Positions 61,603-64,000 of a stretch of DNA of 64,000 nt are shown here, one piece after another. A model generated the notes under the pieces. The model ran no database searches. It saw only the letters and a program-made list of their open reading frames with translations, and had not been told where the DNA came from. Every line of letters begins with the position of its first letter. The stretch's first letter is position 1. The position numbers were made by a program, and so were the translations under genes. This DNA is from Micromonospora lutea. Lineage in GTDB: Bacteria; Actinomycetota; Actinomycetes; Mycobacteriales; Micromonosporaceae. The DNA is taken from contig NZ_BOPB01000007.1 in NCBI RefSeq assembly GCF_016863535.1, positions 165,011-229,010 on the forward strand. Direction: 5' to 3'.

Positions 61603-62082
61603 TCAGCGACCCGTCGGCGCCGCAGCGGTCCGGGCCTCGTTCATGCCCTGGTTGGCCAGCGCGTCAGCCCGCTCGTTCTCCGGGTGCCCGTTGTGGCCCT
61701 TGACCCACAGCCAGGTGATCTGGTGTCGGGCGCAGGCGGCCTCCAGCCGCTGCCACAGGTCGGCGTTCTTGACCGGCTGCTTCGCGGCGGTCAGCCAGCC
61801 GTTGCGTTTCCAGGATGCCAACCAGCTGGTGATGCCGTTGCGCACGTACGTGCTGTCGGTGTGCAGCTCGACGGTGACCGGGCGGGTCAGGCTCTCCAGT
61901 GCCTCGATGGCGGCGGTCAGTTCCATCCGGTTGTTGGTGGTCGCACCCGCCTCTCCGCCGCACAGCTCGCGTTCGTGGGAGCCGTAACGAAGCACCGCAC
62001 CCCAGCCACCTGGGCCCGGGTTGCCGCTGCACGCCCCGTCGGTCCAGATCCGCACCATCCGGCCGGCCGTCTCCTCCACCAT
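61603..62082 (-). CDS. rnhA: Ribonuclease HI
   Basis: A 159-residue enzyme that cleaves RNA in RNA:DNA hybrids. The acidic catalytic residues are in [45 protein letters not shown] and [17 protein letters not shown]. The first ATG of the family-like frame is used; an ATG eight codons later (giving MVRIWTDG) is equally likely. It is short and lacks an N-terminal hybrid-binding domain. Divergent to an acetyltransferase gene. Confidence 0.95.
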   Translation of the reverse strand: MVEETAGRMVRIWTDGACSGNPGPGGWGAVLRYGSHERELCGGEAGATTNNRMELTAAIEALESLTRPVTVELHTDSTYVRNGITSWLASWKRNGWLTAAKQPVKNADLWQRLEAACARHQITWLWVKGHNGHPENERADALANQGMNEARTAAAPTGR

Positions 62083-62145
62083 GGCGGCAAACCCTACCGG
62101 TCGGCGGGCCCACGGGAAGCCCGACGGGCCGTTAGGGTCGACGGA

Positions 62146-62682
62146 GTGAGTGGAGTCGTGACTGACAGCCAGCTGCTGATCCGACCGGCGGAGCCGGGCG
62201 ACGCGGACATGCTGCACCGTTTCATTGTCGAGCTGACCGAGGCCGAGCAGTATCCGGGCGAGGTGACCGCGCAACCGACGGACGTGGCGGCTGCACTGTT
62301 CGGTGACCGGCCGGTGGCCGAGGCGGTGGTGGCCGACATCGCCGGTGAGCCGGTCGGCTTCGCGCTCTACTACGCCACGTACAGCACCGTGGCCGGCCGG
62401 CCCGGCATCCACCTCGACGACCTGTACGTCCGGCCGGAGCACCGCGGCGGCGGTATCGGCCGGGCGTTACTGGCCCATCTGGCGAGGTTGGCCGTGGAGC
62501 GCGGCTGCGCCCGCCTGGAGTGGTGGGTGCTGCGTACCAACGATCCGGCGTTGCGCTTCTACCGACGGCTGCACGCTCGCACCGTCGACGAGATCGACGT
62601 GCTCCGGCTGGAGGGGCCACAGCTGCGGACGCTAGCCGCCGACCACCGGAGGCCCGGGACGGCTCACGTCCCGGCTCACTGA
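62146..62682 (+). CDS. GNAT family N-acetyltransferase (diamine type-like)
   Basis: A 178-residue acetyltransferase: [24 protein letters not shown] at the N terminus, [22 protein letters not shown] as the acetyl-CoA loop, and [21 protein letters not shown]. It resembles the spermidine/diamine acetyltransferase group. A GTG start is used with a weak GGAG. Its last 7 bases overlap the convergent lycopene cyclase gene. Confidence 0.88.
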   Translation: MSGVVTDSQLLIRPAEPGDADMLHRFIVELTEAEQYPGEVTAQPTDVAAALFGDRPVAEAVVADIAGEPVGFALYYATYSTVAGRPGIHLDDLYVRPEHRGGGIGRALLAHLARLAVERGCARLEWWVLRTNDPALRFYRRLHARTVDEIDVLRLEGPQLRTLAADHRRPGTAHVPAH

Positions 62683-63932
62683 CCTGAGGCGTCGGCGCTC
62701 GGCAGCTCGGTGTCGACGACGGCCGGCGGCACGCTCCACGAGGGGCGGCGTGACGGCGCGAGCCGGTCGCGGATCCGAGCCGCGGCATCGGCGACAGTGG
62801 CGGTGACCATCGGTCGAAGCCGGGTCGAGCGCATCACCGCCAGGTCCTCGGCGACGGTGGTGTGGCCGTCGAGGAAGCGCAGTACCCGGTCGGCAGGGTT
62901 GCGGGCGAAGAGGCGGCCGAAGAAGTCCGGACCGTCGACCAGGCCGGCGTCCAGCGCCCGCAACGCGACCGCGTCCATCCATCTGTGTCGCCGGGGATAC
63001 GCGGGCGTGGGCACCGGCGGCCGGCCGGCGGCGACCGCCCGCGCGACCTGCTCGGCCTGACGATACATCGCCGAGAAGGTGAAGCCGGTCGAGGGACGGG
63101 TGGCACCGCCGGCCGTACCGAGACGCACCACCCGTGGTGAGGGTCGGGCCACGAACGGGCCGTCGGTCATCGGAATGACACCGTTCTCGACCTCGGTCAC
63201 GGTGAGGCGGGCCGGGTCAAGACCGAGCAGGTCCCGGTATCCGGCCAGCGCCGCGTCGTACGCCGCCCCGGTCAGCAGGTCGGGTGAGAACTCGGTGTAC
63301 TCGACCAGCGCGTACCGGCTGTCGACCGGCAGCACGTAGCCGAAGGAGACACCCCGGGCCGGCTGCGGGGTGCGGAAGTCCATCAGGACCGCCCGCGCCG
63401 GGTCGAAGACCGGCCGGTCGGCCGCCAACCACCACCCCCGGAAATGCTGCAACCAGTTGGTACGCCCCGGCCGACGCGGTGGCCGGGGACGGGAGTCCAG
63501 CAGCCAGCGGGCGCGCAGCAGCGACCGACCGTCGACGGCATGCACCAGCACCCGCTCGCCGTCGTCGTCGACACGTCCGGCGGCGGCGACGATCCGGACC
63601 GCACCCAGGCGACGCTCCGCCTCGGCGGCCCGCTGGTAGATCGGCCCGGAGCGCAGCATCGCGTACCGCAGGGGCGTCAGGTCCAGAGCGCGATGCGTGT
63701 GCGGCGTGACCACCTCGACCCGTGACCAGCTGGCGCTGAGCAGGTCGTCCAGGTCGTTGCCCGGCTGGTCCCAGAACGCCCAGGTGCGGTCCTGCCCACG
63801 TCGGTGCACCGGGTCGACGACGGCGATCCGCACATCGCGTACCCGGTGCCGGTCCAATGCGGCCAGCACCAGCGACGCCGCGCCACCCCCACCAACCAGG
63901 GCAAGATCGACATCGACGGGTGGGAAGGTCAT
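62676..63932 (-). CDS. crtY: Lycopene cyclase (CrtY-type)
   Basis: A 418-residue flavoprotein of the CrtY/CrtL family. It shows DLALVGGGGAASLVLAALD (FAD), DRTWAFWDQPG, ATRPSTGFTFSAMYRQAE and FARNPADRVLRFLDG. It would cyclise lycopene ends to beta-ionone rings on the way to beta-carotene. The ATG start is MTFPPVDVDL. No other carotenoid genes are in the window; they may lie beyond the right edge, which the gene's upstream region reaches. Confidence 0.9.
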   Translation of the reverse strand: MTFPPVDVDLALVGGGGAASLVLAALDRHRVRDVRIAVVDPVHRRGQDRTWAFWDQPGNDLDDLLSASWSRVEVVTPHTHRALDLTPLRYAMLRSGPIYQRAAEAERRLGAVRIVAAAGRVDDDGERVLVHAVDGRSLLRARWLLDSRPRPPRRPGRTNWLQHFRGWWLAADRPVFDPARAVLMDFRTPQPARGVSFGYVLPVDSRYALVEYTEFSPDLLTGAAYDAALAGYRDLLGLDPARLTVTEVENGVIPMTDGPFVARPSPRVVRLGTAGGATRPSTGFTFSAMYRQAEQVARAVAAGRPPVPTPAYPRRHRWMDAVALRALDAGLVDGPDFFGRLFARNPADRVLRFLDGHTTVAEDLAVMRSTRLRPMVTATVADAAARIRDRLAPSRRPSWSVPPAVVDTELPSADASGQ

Positions 63933-64000
63933 CCGATCACGCTGCCACACCCCCGGGCTGGCCGGATGAGCAGGGGCAGCCCACCGGAAGGTGACAGCCC

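Noticed and set aside
1..64000. CRISPR array, prophage, insertion sequence, rRNA or replication origin
   Set aside because: No regularly spaced repeats, transposase or integrase motifs, rRNA conserved blocks or DnaA-box clusters were seen on either strand.

Overview
The window looks like a chromosomal segment of a high-GC actinobacterium, most likely Micromonosporaceae (Micromonospora or Salinispora type). Supporting signs are very GC-rich coding, frequent GTG starts, many 4-base ATGA/GTGA gene overlaps, mycothiol-dependent metabolism, a DUF5999 protein, a bacterial GarA-type FHA protein and a lycopene cyclase. No insertion sequence, prophage, CRISPR array, rRNA or replication origin was seen. 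The only RNA genes or elements recognised are a selenocysteine tRNA, a bacterial SECIS hairpin and a glycine riboswitch. Gene functions are assigned from motifs and family knowledge read by eye, without database searches.

Layout. 1-5.7 kb: an ABC-2 exporter (permease, ATPase, permease), a 170-base near-palindrome, an endonuclease/exonuclease/phosphatase protein, a TSUP permease, an acetyltransferase and peptide deformylase. 5.7-13.6 kb: a PabB-like chorismate enzyme, DUF5999, gcvP behind a glycine riboswitch, a sirtuin, and a tight operon of truncated hemoglobin, flavohemoglobin-like protein and DivIVA-like protein. 14-20.1 kb: a conserved actinobacterial locus in the same order as Mycobacterium Rv1822-Rv1830 (pgsA-like, DUF881, small basic protein, DUF881, gcvH, garA, MerR, bifunctional nuclease, MerR). 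20.4-26.2 kb: MarR, SpoIIE phosphatase, methyltransferase, universal stress protein, several small proteins and an HhH-GPD DNA-repair-like protein.

26.2-34.9 kb is a compact selenium island, all on the minus strand: selB, selA, the tRNA-Sec gene, and a three-subunit formate dehydrogenase whose catalytic subunit is read through an in-frame UGA at codon 190. A hairpin with the GGUCU loop known from E. coli fdhF follows that UGA. selD is not in the window.

35-50.6 kb holds two paralogous secreted transglycosylase-like proteins, a nucleotidyltransferase pair resembling AbiEii toxin-antitoxin modules, short-chain dehydrogenases, a geranylgeranyl-reductase-like flavoprotein, MFS transporters, a DUF3626 protein, a translationally coupled FadR-MFS-mycothiol formaldehyde dehydrogenase-MBL operon, and an SDR/Baeyer-Villiger monooxygenase pair.

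50.7-56.8 kb is the most unusual region. Four genes overlapping by 4 bases encode an ABC-type ATPase that has lost its Walker A lysine and other catalytic motifs, a solute-binding protein, one polypeptide fusing two sugar-type permease domains, and a membrane-anchored STAND/TPR protein that has also lost its P-loop lysine. I propose it as a possible non-canonical transport or sensing system. 56.8-64 kb finishes with MBL, MarR, a luciferase-like/hemerythrin fusion with a strong palindromic operator, a 4-TM protein, a Cys-rich pentapeptide protein, RNase HI, an acetyltransferase and lycopene cyclase.
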